The translations under genes were made by a program, and so were the position numbers. Shown piece by piece: positions 36,370 to 46,073 of a stretch of DNA of 64,000 bases (position 1 is its first letter; the number at the start of each line of letters is the position of its first letter). This stretch comes from a virus. The stretch lies in IMG/VR virus record IMGVR_UViG_3300048928_000482, positions 1 through 64,000 of that record, one strand, 5' to 3'. The notes under the pieces were generated by a model. The model was not told where the DNA came from. It searched no databases and saw only the letters and a program-made list of their open reading frames with translations.

Positions 36370-38063
36370 CGCCGGCCCGCCTGGCCCCAGAACCTCAGAT
36401 CGACCTACCCCGCGACGGCGGGGCCGTCGGCGCGCCCAGAACCGGACCGCACGGCGACCCGGTGATGGTGGCCGACCTCCTGGCCGGGCTGGACCTGCGT
36501 GACCTGGGAGTCCCGGCATCCGGCGGGGCGCCGGCGGGCGGCGCTATGAGCGCGCCGAGACGTTCGCGCAGCGCGACGCGGGGGGGCTCACGGCTGTGCG
36601 GGTGGGCGGTGGACCGGTGGGCGCACGCGGCGCGTCTGGATCCGCAGGAGGCGGTGCGCGCCGGCGCAGCCGGAACCCCGGTGGGTGCGGCACTGGGGCT
36701 GACGCGGTGGCTGGTGCGCCAGCTGCGCGCGCACGCGGTGCGCGCCGGGGTCGCTGACGTGCTGGCGGCGGGCGTCGTGGACCACCTGCCGCCCGCGGAG
36801 CGTGAGCGGCAGGCCGGGTGGCTGCTGAGTCTGGTCCGCGAGGAGAGCGGGCCCGCGGTGGGCGAGGCGCGTCACCCAGGAGGCAGGGCGGCCAGCCCCG
36901 GAGCTGGGACCCAGCCGTTCGCGCCGGCCCGCGAGGCGAGGCGACGGCGAGGGCAGCACGCGGACGGCCAGGCGCGCGCGGTCCTGCCGTTCACCCCCAC
37001 GACCGCGCAGGAGACGTCCGACCTGTACGTGGCGGCGGCGATCCCCCCGGGCGCGGAGCGGGTCTCTCAGGCGGTGTGGCGAGGGGTCGTCGCCTCGACG
37101 GTGACGAACGCGAAGCTGCGTGTCGACGCTGTGCCGACCGTGCTGCGGGTCGCCCACGAACTCATGGTGTGCGCGGACTGGGTGACCTGTGCGGCGCGGC
37201 CGGGCTGGGCGCGCCTGGCGGCCGCGGCCGGCGTGTGCGAACGCACGGTGGGGCGGGTGCTGGCTCGGTTGCGGGCCTGGCGGCTTCTGGGGGGCGTCGT
37301 GGGTGGACGTTCGGCGCCGTTCGCGCGCACGGTGGCCGACACCGGCACCAACCGCTGTGCCCTGTACGTCCTGACCGCCCCGACTCGCGACGAATCCGCT
37401 GGTCAGGGCCAAAGTGTCAGCCCTTCACCGGTGTCGGTGATCGTGGTGCGTGACCCCGTTCCCACGCGCGAGGAACGACCCCGGGCGGGACCGCTGCGCG
37501 GTGCTGCAACCTCTGATTGCGCCGCTGCGCGGCGCGGGCCGGGGACGAGCCCCGGTACCCGGCTCGACCTGCCACGTCCAGCGGTCGCATGGCCTGCGCA
37601 CCGGGTGCCGGTGACGAAGGCGGAGCGCCTGGAGGCTGCGCTGGATCTGCGGTGGCGGGTGCCGGTGCTGCGGGCCGCGTCCAGCGCCGGGGTGGCCTCG
37701 GTGCTGCGGGAGTTCCACCTGGCCGGGTGGACGGTCGCGGACGTCGTCGCGGCGATCGAGCACACCGTGGACGGCGTCCGTCGTCCGCACTCGGGAGCGG
37801 ATGGTGTGCGGTGTCCGCGAGGGTGGCTCGCCGCGCGACTGGCGTCCTGGCGGGACGCCGCCGGCCGGCCGCTGCTCTCGCGTGCGCAGCGGGCCGAGGC
37901 CGCCCGGACCGCGGCGATCCTTCGGGCCCGCGACCGGCGCCGCCAGGACGCGGCCACGTCCCGGACCGAGGCCGACAGCGTGCCGTCGTCGGGCTACCTG
38001 GCGTGCAAAGCCGCGCTGGAGGCAGCGTCCCGTGCCCACCCGTCATCGATATCTCCGCGGTAG
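36366..38063 (+). CDS. Rep-like winged-helix protein of the element
   Basis: A 565-residue protein. The central region (VSQAVWRGVVASTVTNAKLR through WARLAAAAGVCERTVGRVLA and LRAWRLLGGVV, about 230-320) is a winged-helix of the kind seen in actinobacterial plasmid/ICE replication or transfer proteins. A C-terminal helical domain contains VLREFHLAGWTVADVVAAIE. The linkers are long and Arg/Ala-rich. No relaxase (HUH) motif is visible. The start is uncertain: GTG 36366 gives a GTGA overlap, and an internal ATG near 36465 is possible. Confidence 0.55.
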   Translation: MTPARLAPEPQIDLPRDGGAVGAPRTGPHGDPVMVADLLAGLDLRDLGVPASGGAPAGGAMSAPRRSRSATRGGSRLCGWAVDRWAHAARLDPQEAVRAGAAGTPVGAALGLTRWLVRQLRAHAVRAGVADVLAAGVVDHLPPAERERQAGWLLSLVREESGPAVGEARHPGGRAASPGAGTQPFAPAREARRRRGQHADGQARAVLPFTPTTAQETSDLYVAAAIPPGAERVSQAVWRGVVASTVTNAKLRVDAVPTVLRVAHELMVCADWVTCAARPGWARLAAAAGVCERTVGRVLARLRAWRLLGGVVGGRSAPFARTVADTGTNRCALYVLTAPTRDESAGQGQSVSPSPVSVIVVRDPVPTREERPRAGPLRGAATSDCAAARRGPGTSPGTRLDLPRPAVAWPAHRVPVTKAERLEAALDLRWRVPVLRAASSAGVASVLREFHLAGWTVADVVAAIEHTVDGVRRPHSGADGVRCPRGWLAARLASWRDAAGRPLLSRAQRAEAARTAAILRARDRRRQDAATSRTEADSVPSSGYLACKAALEAASRAHPSSISPR

Positions 38064-38120
38064 CTCGCCGCGAGCTGAGCGGGAGACGCGGTGTCCACGC
38101 CGCGACCGCTTGAGGATCTG

Positions 38121-38207
38121 ATGACCGACCTGCGCACCCCGAGCACGAGCGGCCCTCGCCGCGCCGGCACCCGAGCTCGCGGCGCGCGCCCCCGCGCGGG
38201 GCGCTGA
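38121..38207 (+). CDS. Possible 28-residue basic peptide
   Basis: A short Arg-rich frame (MTDLRTPSTSGPRRAGTRAR) with TGAGG 5 nt upstream and a TGATG overlap with the peptidase gene. It may serve translational coupling of that gene. Weak evidence. Confidence 0.3.
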   Translation: MTDLRTPSTSGPRRAGTRARGARPRAGR

Positions 38208-38941
38208 TGGCCACGCCCGTCGTGGTCGCGGCGACCGCGAAGGCCGCGCTCTCGAAGAAGCTGCGGCGCCGGATCGGGTGCGGGTGCCTGCTCGCCGTGA
38301 CCGTCCCCGTGCTGTGCGTGTTCCTGGTCCTGGTCGGTGTGCTCGGTGGGGCGCAGATGGTCCTGGGCGGGTTCGACGAGGCCGAGGGCCTGGCCACCGC
38401 GGCACCCGCCGCCGGTGGCGGGTACCCCGGCGGGGAGGTCTCCTACGACGCTGACGGGTCCATATTCGTCGACCGCGGCGGATCGGCGAACGCCTGGGGC
38501 GGGCACTCCAACGGGCGCATCCCCGACGGCGCGCTGTGCTCGCTGAGCATGCGCCCGGCGCTGCGCGCCCGGTGCGACGCCGCGGACGCCCTGGACCGGC
38601 TGAACGCCGCCTACGTCGCGGAGTTCGGGGTCAGCATCGCCGTCACCGACGCCTACCGGGACCACGCCGGGCAGGTCGCGATCAAGAAGTCCTGGTGCGA
38701 CCGGGGCCGCTGCGCCATGGCCGCCACCCCAGGGACATCGAACCACGGGTGGGCGATCGCGTTCGACCTCGGCGGCGGGATCAACACCTACGGGTCCGCG
38801 CCGTACGCCTGGATGAAGAACAACGCCGCCGCCTTCGGGTTCTACCACCCGACCTGGGCCGAACCCGGTCACCCCGACTACGCCAAGCCCGAGCCGTGGC
38901 ACTGGCAGTACCTGTCCGGCGCCGATCCCTCGGCCCGCTGA
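38207..38941 (+). CDS. Membrane-anchored M15/VanY-type peptidoglycan peptidase
   Basis: A 244-residue protein with a basic N-terminus, a membrane anchor (about 25-50, GCLLAVTVPVLCVFLVLVGV) and an extracellular M15B domain. The zinc motif is SNHGWAIAFDLGGG (His/Asp near residues 178-185), with EPWHWQY near 228 for the third ligand, and AYRDHAGQVAIK for the usual Arg. It would trim peptide cross-links, probably opening the cell wall for the secretion apparatus encoded downstream (VirB1-like function). Confidence 0.88.
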   Translation: MATPVVVAATAKAALSKKLRRRIGCGCLLAVTVPVLCVFLVLVGVLGGAQMVLGGFDEAEGLATAAPAAGGGYPGGEVSYDADGSIFVDRGGSANAWGGHSNGRIPDGALCSLSMRPALRARCDAADALDRLNAAYVAEFGVSIAVTDAYRDHAGQVAIKKSWCDRGRCAMAATPGTSNHGWAIAFDLGGGINTYGSAPYAWMKNNAAAFGFYHPTWAEPGHPDYAKPEPWHWQYLSGADPSAR

Positions 38942-38982
38942 CCCCGCACCCCGACCGTCGCCGACCACCCTTGGAGCACGCC

Positions 38983-39702
38983 GTGACCGACACACCGCCC
39001 ACGCCCCGCACGAGCCGCCCCGCCGACGACGGGACCGCGACGACGAGGCCCGTCCCCGAGATCAACCGGCGGCGTCTGGTCGGGATCGGCGTCAGCGCGC
39101 TGGTGGTGTGCGCCGCGGTCGCTGTCGCTGCCGTCTGGGTGCTGGTGACCCCGGACACCGATGCCGCTGCCGAACCCGCGGCCGCCGCCTCGACGAGCCA
39201 CGCGGTCGCGCCGACCACGCCGGCGAGCACACCGACGCCCGAGCCCGATGCCGACACCATCGACGCCGACGTCGGTGGGCCGGTCAGCGAGGACCACGAC
39301 GTCGCGGGCGACACGGACGCGGCCCTGGCCGAGAGCTGGGTGCGGACCCTGCTCGGGTGGACACCGCAGGAGCGCGACGCCCGCGGCGCCGACGCCCGAG
39401 CGCGTGAGGCCGCCCCCGGCGCGGACATCGAGGTCGTCGCCGGGGCCGTGCTCGACCATGCCGCCGCCCTGGCCGCCGGCTCCCCGCTGGCCCCGCTGGT
39501 CGAGGTCCTCGACGTGACGGACCCCGAGGTGTGGACCCCGGACTGGGTCGTGCTCGACGTGCAGGTCATCACCGGTGCGGCCCCGGAGGTCGGGGTCCCC
39601 GGGTTCGTCCTGCACGTGGTCTGCGAGGTCCAGGTGATCGAGGGGCAGGTCACGGGCGCGCTCATCGGGGACGGTGCGGCCTGGATCGAGTACGACGCGT
39701 GA
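38983..39702 (+). CDS. Single-pass protein, VirB8/TcpC-like candidate
   Basis: A 239-residue protein: Pro/Thr-rich cytoplasmic start, one membrane helix (32-56, GVSALVVCAAVAVAAVWVLV), a Pro/Thr linker and an extracellular domain ending in strands (WTPDWVVLDVQVITGA, FVLHVVCEVQVIEGQVTGAL). Topology and gene position match the VirB8/TcpC role (NTF2-like periplasmic domain), but sequence similarity is not decisive. GTG with GGAG 7 nt upstream. Confidence 0.6.
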   Translation: MTDTPPTPRTSRPADDGTATTRPVPEINRRRLVGIGVSALVVCAAVAVAAVWVLVTPDTDAAAEPAAAASTSHAVAPTTPASTPTPEPDADTIDADVGGPVSEDHDVAGDTDAALAESWVRTLLGWTPQERDARGADARAREAAPGADIEVVAGAVLDHAAALAAGSPLAPLVEVLDVTDPEVWTPDWVVLDVQVITGAAPEVGVPGFVLHVVCEVQVIEGQVTGALIGDGAAWIEYDA

Positions 39703-40001
39703 GCGGCCGGCCTGCCCAGCTCGACGGGTTCGGGCTCGACTTCGCCTGGCTCGGTCAGGACACCGGGGACCGGTTGCGTGAGCTCGCCGGTGGGCTGCTC
39801 GCCGCCGGGCTCGTGGCGTGCGGGATCGCGGTGCTGCTCGGCGTCGCGACGGTCGTGGCGGGCAAGGCGGGGATGCAGGTCAGCGAGAAGGCGACCTCGT
39901 TCGCCTCCGGTGCGGTCACCATCGGGTTCGTCGGCGCGGCGGTCCTGGGGTGCGTGTCGGCGGCTGTCGCGCACTACGCCGACATCACCGTCGGCTGGTG
40001 A
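39699..40001 (+). CDS. Small two-helix membrane protein (pilin-like candidate)
   Basis: A 100-residue protein with two hydrophobic segments (ELAGGLLAAGLVACGIAVLL and AVTIGFVGAAVLGCVSAAVA). Size and topology resemble VirB2/TrbC-type small proteins that lie before the channel genes in T4SS operons. The GTG start overlaps the previous stop. Pilin identity is inferred. Confidence 0.6.
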   Translation: MSGRPAQLDGFGLDFAWLGQDTGDRLRELAGGLLAAGLVACGIAVLLGVATVVAGKAGMQVSEKATSFASGAVTIGFVGAAVLGCVSAAVAHYADITVGW

Positions 40002-40110
40002 GCGTCCCGCGCGGCGCGCCGATATCTGCAGGCCCACGGGTGCGCGTGCGTGCGGGGTCCGCAGCGAGCGGGCCCGCCGGTGGTCCGACACGCAAAGACA
40101 GGAGGACGGT

Positions 40111-40437
40111 GTGAGCACACCCCTGGCGGGCCTCATGCCCGCGGACGGTGACATCCCCGACAACATGGGCGTGAAGATCGACTTCGACGCGTTCCCGTGG
40201 ATGGCCCAGCTGCAGGAGTGGGCCGGTGGCCTGCAGGCCACGTTCCTGATCCTGGTCGGGATCTTCGTGGTGGTGGGCGTGGGCATGTGGGTCGCGGGGC
40301 GGCTGTCGTCCTCCCAGCAGGTCCAGAAGGTCTCGGCGACGGTCGTGCTGATCGCGTTCGTCGCCGCGATCGTGATCGCCGCGGCGTTCGCGATGCTCGT
40401 GTGGGCGACCGGGTTCAACATGGGCTTCGGGTCGTGA
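40111..40437 (+). CDS. Second small two-helix membrane protein
   Basis: A 108-residue protein with two membrane helices (ATFLILVGIFVVVGVGMWVA and VVLIAFVAAIVIAAAFAMLV) and a short N-terminal amphipathic part. A strong ribosome site (AGGAGG) precedes the GTG, suggesting high expression. It is the same general design as the preceding gene; the two may be pilin-like subunits or part of the inner-membrane complex. Confidence 0.62.
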   Translation: MSTPLAGLMPADGDIPDNMGVKIDFDAFPWMAQLQEWAGGLQATFLILVGIFVVVGVGMWVAGRLSSSQQVQKVSATVVLIAFVAAIVIAAAFAMLVWATGFNMGFGS

Positions 40438-42353
40438 CCACGGCCACCACCCCCAGCATGCTCACCCCGGCCGACCGCGCGCGGGTCGGCGTGCAGCGCC
40501 TCGGGCTGGAGCTGACCACGGTTCCGGCCCTGGCGGGCTCGTGGTGGGCCGGCAAGCGCGCCGCGTCCCGGCGCCGCCTGCGTGCCGTCGCGACGGCCGG
40601 GCTGCTGGTGGGGGTGGTGGCTCTGTGCACCGCCGGGTGGTGGGATCCGGCGATCGACGCGGTGTTCGGCGCGATCGGCGGATGGATCGTCAACGCCGCC
40701 GTCGACGCGATCGCGGAGGCCTCGACGCAGTTCATGTCGTTGGCGTTCAACAACCCGCTCACCGAGATCTCCGAGGGGGAGTGGGCGGTCGCGATCCGGC
40801 AGGCCTCCCGCTGGGGTGCGGTGTTCGCGGTCGTGGCGGTCGGGGCGTGTGCGGTCGAGGTCGTCGCCTCCCTCATCGCTCGCGACGCCGCCCGGGCGCT
40901 GCGTGCCGGGATCATCGCGGCCACCGCCTGGCCGATGACGGTCGCCGCGATCCTGGCCCTGGCCGAGCTCGTCGCGATCACTGACGGGCTGTCCGGGCAG
41001 ATGTTCGACAACGTCGCCGGTGACGGCGCCACCGGGTCCGCGGCCGCCGCCTCCGCGATGGGCGCCGCGATGGGCGGGCTGACCGCCGCGACCCTCGGGG
41101 TGTCCGCGTGGCCACTGGTCGTGATCGGCGCGCTGGTGTGCATCGTCGGGCTGCTGATGATCGCCATGGTGATGTCGGCGCGCGCGTTCGGGCTGCTGGT
41201 GGCCACCGGCATGGCCCCGATCGCGCTGATGCTCGTGGGCTTCAAGGGCACCCGCGGGATGGCCCGCAAGTGGGTCGAGGTCGTCGCCGGGCTGCTGCTC
41301 GCCAAGCCCCTGGCCGCCGGGATCATCGTGCTGTGCCTCGAACTGGCCGGTGAGGGCTCGCTGGACTCGTTCATCATGGGCACCGTCGGGCTCTGGGTCG
41401 CGGTGTTCTCACCTGCCATGGCGATGTCCCTGGTGTCGTTCGCGGGCGCACACCTCGGCGCAGCGATGACCGCGCACGCCTCCGCGTTCAAGAACCTGGC
41501 CGCCCAAGCCACGCAAGCCGCAGCCACCCGGCTCGCGCTGGAGGGACCGAACAGCGAGGGGCTGTCCAAGCTCGCCCACGACACCGCCGGACTGGTCAAG
41601 GCCGGCATCGGCGGCCTGGACACGATGGTCAGCTCCCTGGGGTCGAAGCTGAACACCACACCCGCCCGCGACGACGAGGGCTCCGATGACGGCGCACCGG
41701 ACCCGGCCTACGGTAGCGACGACCCGACGACGACACCGCAGGACGGCCCGGGCGACACCGAGGACACCAGCACGGGCGACGGCACCGAGGAAGATGGCGA
41801 CCTCGCCTCGACCGACCACCCGGACACCGGCCCCGACGACCCGACCCCTGACTCCGGCGACCCGGCCCGTGAACCCGTGACCGACCCCGAGCCCAGCAGT
41901 GAGTCCGGCCCCGACGACGGCGACGACCATCGAGCTCCGGCTCCCGTCGAGGAGCCCAGCAGCGATGTGGACGAACCGGCGCCGGGCTCGGGGAGTGGTG
42001 GGGGCGCCGCCGACGGACCGTCGCCGGGTCCCGAGGGGTCGACGGCGCCCGGTACAGCGCCAGCGAGCCCCGCTGGTGCGGGGCCTAGGAGCGGCCCCGG
42101 TGCCCCGGGATCGGCCGGCACGTCGTCGGTGACCGACCCTGGCGCGCCCCCGGCGTCGTCCAGCGGCACCGGCGCAGGAGGTCCGGGCGGCCCCGGGGTC
42201 GACGATGCCGCTGCCGCGCCGCAGGAGCAGCGCGGCCCGACGCCCGTCTCGGCGCCCGCTCCCGGACCGGCTCCCGCCCCACCTGGTCCCGCGCCCGCAC
42301 CGGGTCAGGGCGCGGGTGGCTCGGGTGGCCCGAACCCGTTCGGCAGCAGGTGA
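40434..42353 (+). CDS. VirB6/TrbL-like polytopic channel protein
   Basis: A 639-residue protein: six or more membrane helices in residues about 40-340 (e.g. VVIGALVCIVGLLMIAMVMS, LLVATGMAPIALMLVGFKGT), typical of TrbL/VirB6 inner-membrane channel components, with the AMAMSLVSFAGAHLGAAM block near the end of the core. The last 230 residues are disordered and rich in Pro, Gly, Ser and Asp. The GTG start overlaps the previous stop. Confidence 0.8.
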   Translation: MTTATTPSMLTPADRARVGVQRLGLELTTVPALAGSWWAGKRAASRRRLRAVATAGLLVGVVALCTAGWWDPAIDAVFGAIGGWIVNAAVDAIAEASTQFMSLAFNNPLTEISEGEWAVAIRQASRWGAVFAVVAVGACAVEVVASLIARDAARALRAGIIAATAWPMTVAAILALAELVAITDGLSGQMFDNVAGDGATGSAAAASAMGAAMGGLTAATLGVSAWPLVVIGALVCIVGLLMIAMVMSARAFGLLVATGMAPIALMLVGFKGTRGMARKWVEVVAGLLLAKPLAAGIIVLCLELAGEGSLDSFIMGTVGLWVAVFSPAMAMSLVSFAGAHLGAAMTAHASAFKNLAAQATQAAATRLALEGPNSEGLSKLAHDTAGLVKAGIGGLDTMVSSLGSKLNTTPARDDEGSDDGAPDPAYGSDDPTTTPQDGPGDTEDTSTGDGTEEDGDLASTDHPDTGPDDPTPDSGDPAREPVTDPEPSSESGPDDGDDHRAPAPVEEPSSDVDEPAPGSGSGGGAADGPSPGPEGSTAPGTAPASPAGAGPRSGPGAPGSAGTSSVTDPGAPPASSSGTGAGGPGGPGVDDAAAAPQEQRGPTPVSAPAPGPAPAPPGPAPAPGQGAGGSGGPNPFGSR

Positions 42354-43804
42354 GCGGGATGAGCGCAGAGCTGCCGGAGGCCGTGTTCGCGCGGGTCTCC
42401 CGCACCGGGGTGATCGCCGGGCTGTCCGGTCCGCAGCTGGCCCTGGCCGCCCTCGGTCTGGCCCGTCCGATGTGGGAGCTCGTGGCCAGCTCGAACCTGC
42501 CCGGCGCGCTGGGTGCGTTGCTGTGGTGGACGACGCCGCTGGTGGTGCTCGCGTGCGGGTCGTGGAGGGGCAGGTCGTTCCTGGAGAGGGTGAACGTGAT
42601 GGGGTTGTTCTCGCTGCGACAGGTCCTGGGCCAGACGCGCGCCGTCGTGCGGGTGGGCGCCCAGCACCGGGCCGGAGCGATCGCGGTCCCCGGTGCCCTG
42701 GGTGACCGGCTCACGACCCTGGACATGGTCGGCACCGCGTTCGGCGGGGCGTTCCTGTGGGACCAGGTCACCCAGGAGGCGACCGTCGTGCTGCGCGTCA
42801 CCACCGAGGGCTGGCCACTGGCAGCGCCGGCCCAGCAGAGCGGCCGAGCCCGCGGGCTGTCGGACCTGTGCCAGCGCCTGGCGTCCGTGGAAGGGATCTG
42901 CCGGGTCGTCAAGCACTCCCGGACCTATCCCGTCCCGCCGCTGTCCGCCCCCGTCGGAGCAGCCGGCGCCCTGGTGCGGGTCGACGCCGAGGAGCTCGCC
43001 GAGCACCCCGCGATGCAGACCCTGCGCGGCCGGGACGAGGTCATCACGATGACGCTGGACGCGCGCGCCGTCGCCGCGGAGATCGACGCGGCCGGCGGGG
43101 GGATCGAGGGGCTGTCCTGGGCGCTCGGCGACCGGGTCGGGCAGGTCGTCCTCGGACTGCCCGAGTGCGGCGTGCGCACCCAGGACGCCACCTGGTGGTC
43201 CGCCGGGCAGATCCGGGCCGCCGTACGCCTGGCGTTCGACCCGGACGCCGCCGGGCTGCTCGCGGAGTCGGGGTGGAGCCTGGACGACGGGGCGGTGATC
43301 GCCTCGGTCGCCGACGAACGCTACGACCACCTGGTCACCGACACCGCGGTGCATCGGACCCTGTGGGTCGAGACGTGGCCGTCGATCCCCGCACGGGCCG
43401 GGTTCCTGTCGAACCTCGTCGCGACCGGGACCATCACCCGCACGTTCACCCAGATGTGGTGCCCGGGGCAGGTGTACTCCGCGGAGAAGCGCCTGCTGAA
43501 CGCCGAGGCGTCGCACAACTCGGCCACCGCCGTGAACACCAAGCTCGGACGCCCCGCACCGATCGCGCACACCACCGAGGGCAAGGAGCTGCGCCGCCGG
43601 CGTCGCGAGCTCGAGGCCGGGTACGCCGACGTGCGGCACTCCGGATGGATCACGTTGACGGCGGCGGACGTCGAGGAGCTGCGCGCCGCGGAGATGTGGG
43701 TGCGCAGCACCGCGCGGGGGTTGGGGCTCAAGACGCTGCGCGGAGACCAGTGGGCGGCGTTCTGCACCGCGGCGCTGCCGCTGGGGATCGGACCGCGCGC
43801 ATGA
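42350..43804 (+). CDS. SCO6880-family conjugation-associated protein
   Basis: A 484-residue protein with two N-terminal hydrophobic segments (PRG-I-like: LALAALGLARPMWELV and LGALLWWTTPLVVLACG) and a soluble remainder including LDMVGTAFGGAFLWDQVT and GQVYSAEKRLLNAEASHN. It matches the SCO6880 family found directly upstream of VirB4-like ATPases in actinobacterial transfer clusters. It probably forms part of the membrane complex. The start overlaps the previous stop. Confidence 0.8.
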   Translation: MSGMSAELPEAVFARVSRTGVIAGLSGPQLALAALGLARPMWELVASSNLPGALGALLWWTTPLVVLACGSWRGRSFLERVNVMGLFSLRQVLGQTRAVVRVGAQHRAGAIAVPGALGDRLTTLDMVGTAFGGAFLWDQVTQEATVVLRVTTEGWPLAAPAQQSGRARGLSDLCQRLASVEGICRVVKHSRTYPVPPLSAPVGAAGALVRVDAEELAEHPAMQTLRGRDEVITMTLDARAVAAEIDAAGGGIEGLSWALGDRVGQVVLGLPECGVRTQDATWWSAGQIRAAVRLAFDPDAAGLLAESGWSLDDGAVIASVADERYDHLVTDTAVHRTLWVETWPSIPARAGFLSNLVATGTITRTFTQMWCPGQVYSAEKRLLNAEASHNSATAVNTKLGRPAPIAHTTEGKELRRRRRELEAGYADVRHSGWITLTAADVEELRAAEMWVRSTARGLGLKTLRGDQWAAFCTAALPLGIGPRA

Positions 43805-45414
43805 GCCCCCGTCTCGGGCGCGACCGCCGCGACGAGCCCCGCGACCCGGCCCCGGCGACGCCCGACGCCGAGCGCGACGCCCAGACGTCGCCGGAGCGGT
43901 CGCCGGTGCCCGTCCCGGCCAGGGGACGGCGCGGCGGCGGGTCCGACCCGGTCTCGACCCACGCCCTGACCGCGACCGACGGGCGGACCTCACGGCGCGA
44001 GCGGCGGCGGGCGGTGCGTGCCGCACGGTCGGCCGTGCAGGCCCGCACCCGCGCCCGGCACACCGCGGCGACCAGCGACCTGCCGGTGGTCGGCGGGCGG
44101 CTCGCGCGACGCCTCGCCCGGTGGGGCAGGCTGCGACGCGGGGCGATGTGGGGGCCGGTCGGGGTCGCCACGCCGGCGCACGTGACCTCCGCCGCGCGCA
44201 TCGGGGTCCTGACGAGCTTCTGCGTGCCGCAGGCCTCGGCGATCCCCGGCCCGGTGATCGGGTGCGAGGTCACGACCGGTGCGCCATTCACGTTCGACCC
44301 GTGGGGCGTGTACCCGCAGCTGGCGACCAGCCCGTGCATGCTGATCTGCGGGCTGCAGGGCTCGGGCAAGTCCTACGGCACCAAGGTCACGATGCAGCGC
44401 CTGGTCCACTGGGGTCGTCAGGTCATCGTCTCCAGCGACCCCAACGGCGAGTGGTCGGACCTGGCCGAGGCCCTCGACGGGCAGGTCATCTACCTCGGCC
44501 CGGGCACCGGCACGGTCATCTGCCCCCTGGACGAGGGCACCCGGCCCCCGACCGCCAGCGCCCAGGAGTGGCGTCGCGCCGTCGACCTGCGCCGCGGTCA
44601 GGCTCTGGCGTCCATCGTGTCCATCCTGCGGGGCTCCGGGCGCCTGGACGACGAGGAGCAGACCGTCCTGGACACCGCGGTCGAGCACATGGCCACCGGT
44701 GCACTGGATCCGACGATCGCCGCCCTCGCAGTGTGGCTCGACGAGCCACCGGTCGAGCTCACCGAACGGTCCGGCCCCGACGCCGCCCGCCGGCTGTCGT
44801 TGGTGTTCACCCGCCTGACCCGCGGACCGATGGCCGGGATGTTCGACGGCACCTCGACCACCGCGCTCGACCCGGGCGCACCCATGATCACGATCAACAC
44901 CGCCGGGCTCGGCGGCGCCGGGGACACCGTGCGGCAGATCGCCGCGGCGTGCACCTCGGCGTGGATCGACACCACGCTGCGCGGACGCGACGGCCGCTGG
45001 CGGGTCGTGGTCTGCGAGGAGGGCTGGGACGAGCTGCGCAACCCCGCCCAGGCCCAGGCGATGGACGAACGCATCCGGCTGGCCGGGCACCTGCGCTGCT
45101 CGACCGTCCTGATCATCCACGAGCTCAAGGACGTCGACATCTTCGGGTCCGCCGGCTCCGCGCACCGCGGCCTGGTCGAACGGGTCCTGTCCAAGTGCGC
45201 GATCAAGGTGCTGTACCGGCAGTCCAGCGACTGCATGCAGGCCGTGATGCGTATCGCCAAGCCCACCGCCCCGGCAGCGGGCCAGCTCGAGTCCCTGCCC
45301 CAGGGGCAGGGCATCTGGTGCATCGGGACGACCACCCCGATCTGGGTGCACCCCGTCGCCGGCCCCACCCTCGACGCCCTCATCGACACCAACGCAGGAA
45401 GGACCGGCCGATGA
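43801..45414 (+). CDS. VirB4/TraC-like conjugation ATPase
   Basis: A 537-residue ATPase. After a basic disordered N-terminus, Walker A is GLQGSGKSYGTK (about 183-194), followed by VIVSSDPNGEWSDLAEALDG; Walker B is VVVCEEGWDEL near 402; IHELKDVD follows as motif III-like. Such proteins power pilus or channel assembly in T4SS. The order SCO6880-VirB4-2TM protein-VirD4 is a conserved actinobacterial arrangement. ATGA overlaps at both ends. Confidence 0.88.
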   Translation: MSPRLGRDRRDEPRDPAPATPDAERDAQTSPERSPVPVPARGRRGGGSDPVSTHALTATDGRTSRRERRRAVRAARSAVQARTRARHTAATSDLPVVGGRLARRLARWGRLRRGAMWGPVGVATPAHVTSAARIGVLTSFCVPQASAIPGPVIGCEVTTGAPFTFDPWGVYPQLATSPCMLICGLQGSGKSYGTKVTMQRLVHWGRQVIVSSDPNGEWSDLAEALDGQVIYLGPGTGTVICPLDEGTRPPTASAQEWRRAVDLRRGQALASIVSILRGSGRLDDEEQTVLDTAVEHMATGALDPTIAALAVWLDEPPVELTERSGPDAARRLSLVFTRLTRGPMAGMFDGTSTTALDPGAPMITINTAGLGGAGDTVRQIAAACTSAWIDTTLRGRDGRWRVVVCEEGWDELRNPAQAQAMDERIRLAGHLRCSTVLIIHELKDVDIFGSAGSAHRGLVERVLSKCAIKVLYRQSSDCMQAVMRIAKPTAPAAGQLESLPQGQGIWCIGTTTPIWVHPVAGPTLDALIDTNAGRTGR

Positions 45415-46073
45415 CCCACCCCACCACCCACGGGGACGACGCCCCGCCGGGCACCGACCACCGAGTGCGGCTGCTGCCAGCGGGCACCGAACGGGTGACG
45501 GGCCTGAGCGTCGATGCCGTGGCGTCGCGGATCGGGTCCGCGGGCGGCTGGCCCGCCGCGGTGCACCACTCCCGGGCGTGGGCCGGTGCTCGCCGGTACC
45601 TGCCGGTCTACCGGTGGGCAGCCGGGCTGGATGATCGGACCATCGCGGCGACCGTCGCTGCGGGATGGGGCGCGTGGCTGCTCGGCGGTCTGCTCGCCCA
45701 CCTGCTCGGCGGCCCGGGCGCCGTCGTCCCGGGCGTGGTCCTGGCGGTCGTGCTCGCCGTGGTCGACGTCGCGGTGGTGTCCTGGTGGATGGGGTACCGG
45801 CGGTCCCCGGCGCGTCTGCGGCACGCGATCTTGGCCCGCGAGCAGATCGCGGCCGGGCGCGAGCTCGCGGACTCCTCGCTGGGCGGCCGTCAGGTCGCGG
45901 GTGCGGGCGCTCAGGTGCGCCCGTCCCTCGCAGCCGGGCAGCTCGACTCCGGTCCGACGCGGCGTCGGGTGACCGCGATCGGCCCCGAAGGACGGCACCG
46001 CGCCTGCCACCCTGGAACGCTGCCGACCTGCGCGTTCACGCACTCCGACCTAAATGCGGGTGCGCCGCGATGA
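45411..46073 (+). CDS. Two-helix membrane protein before the coupling ATPase
   Basis: A 220-residue protein with two membrane helices (about 83-120, GAWLLGGLLAHLLGG and VVPGVVLAVVLAVVDVAVVS), then a soluble tail containing RLRHAILAREQIAAGRELAD. It ends in an ATGA overlap with the coupling ATPase, which lacks its own N-terminal membrane anchor, so this protein may supply the missing membrane part. Confidence 0.65.
   Translation: MTHPTTHGDDAPPGTDHRVRLLPAGTERVTGLSVDAVASRIGSAGGWPAAVHHSRAWAGARRYLPVYRWAAGLDDRTIAATVAAGWGAWLLGGLLAHLLGGPGAVVPGVVLAVVLAVVDVAVVSWWMGYRRSPARLRHAILAREQIAAGRELADSSLGGRQVAGAGAQVRPSLAAGQLDSGPTRRRVTAIGPEGRHRACHPGTLPTCAFTHSDLNAGAPR

Noticed and set aside
36366-38063. Relaxase call for the large Rep-like protein.
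   Set aside because: No HUH histidines or catalytic tyrosine motif could be found; only a winged-helix region is supported.
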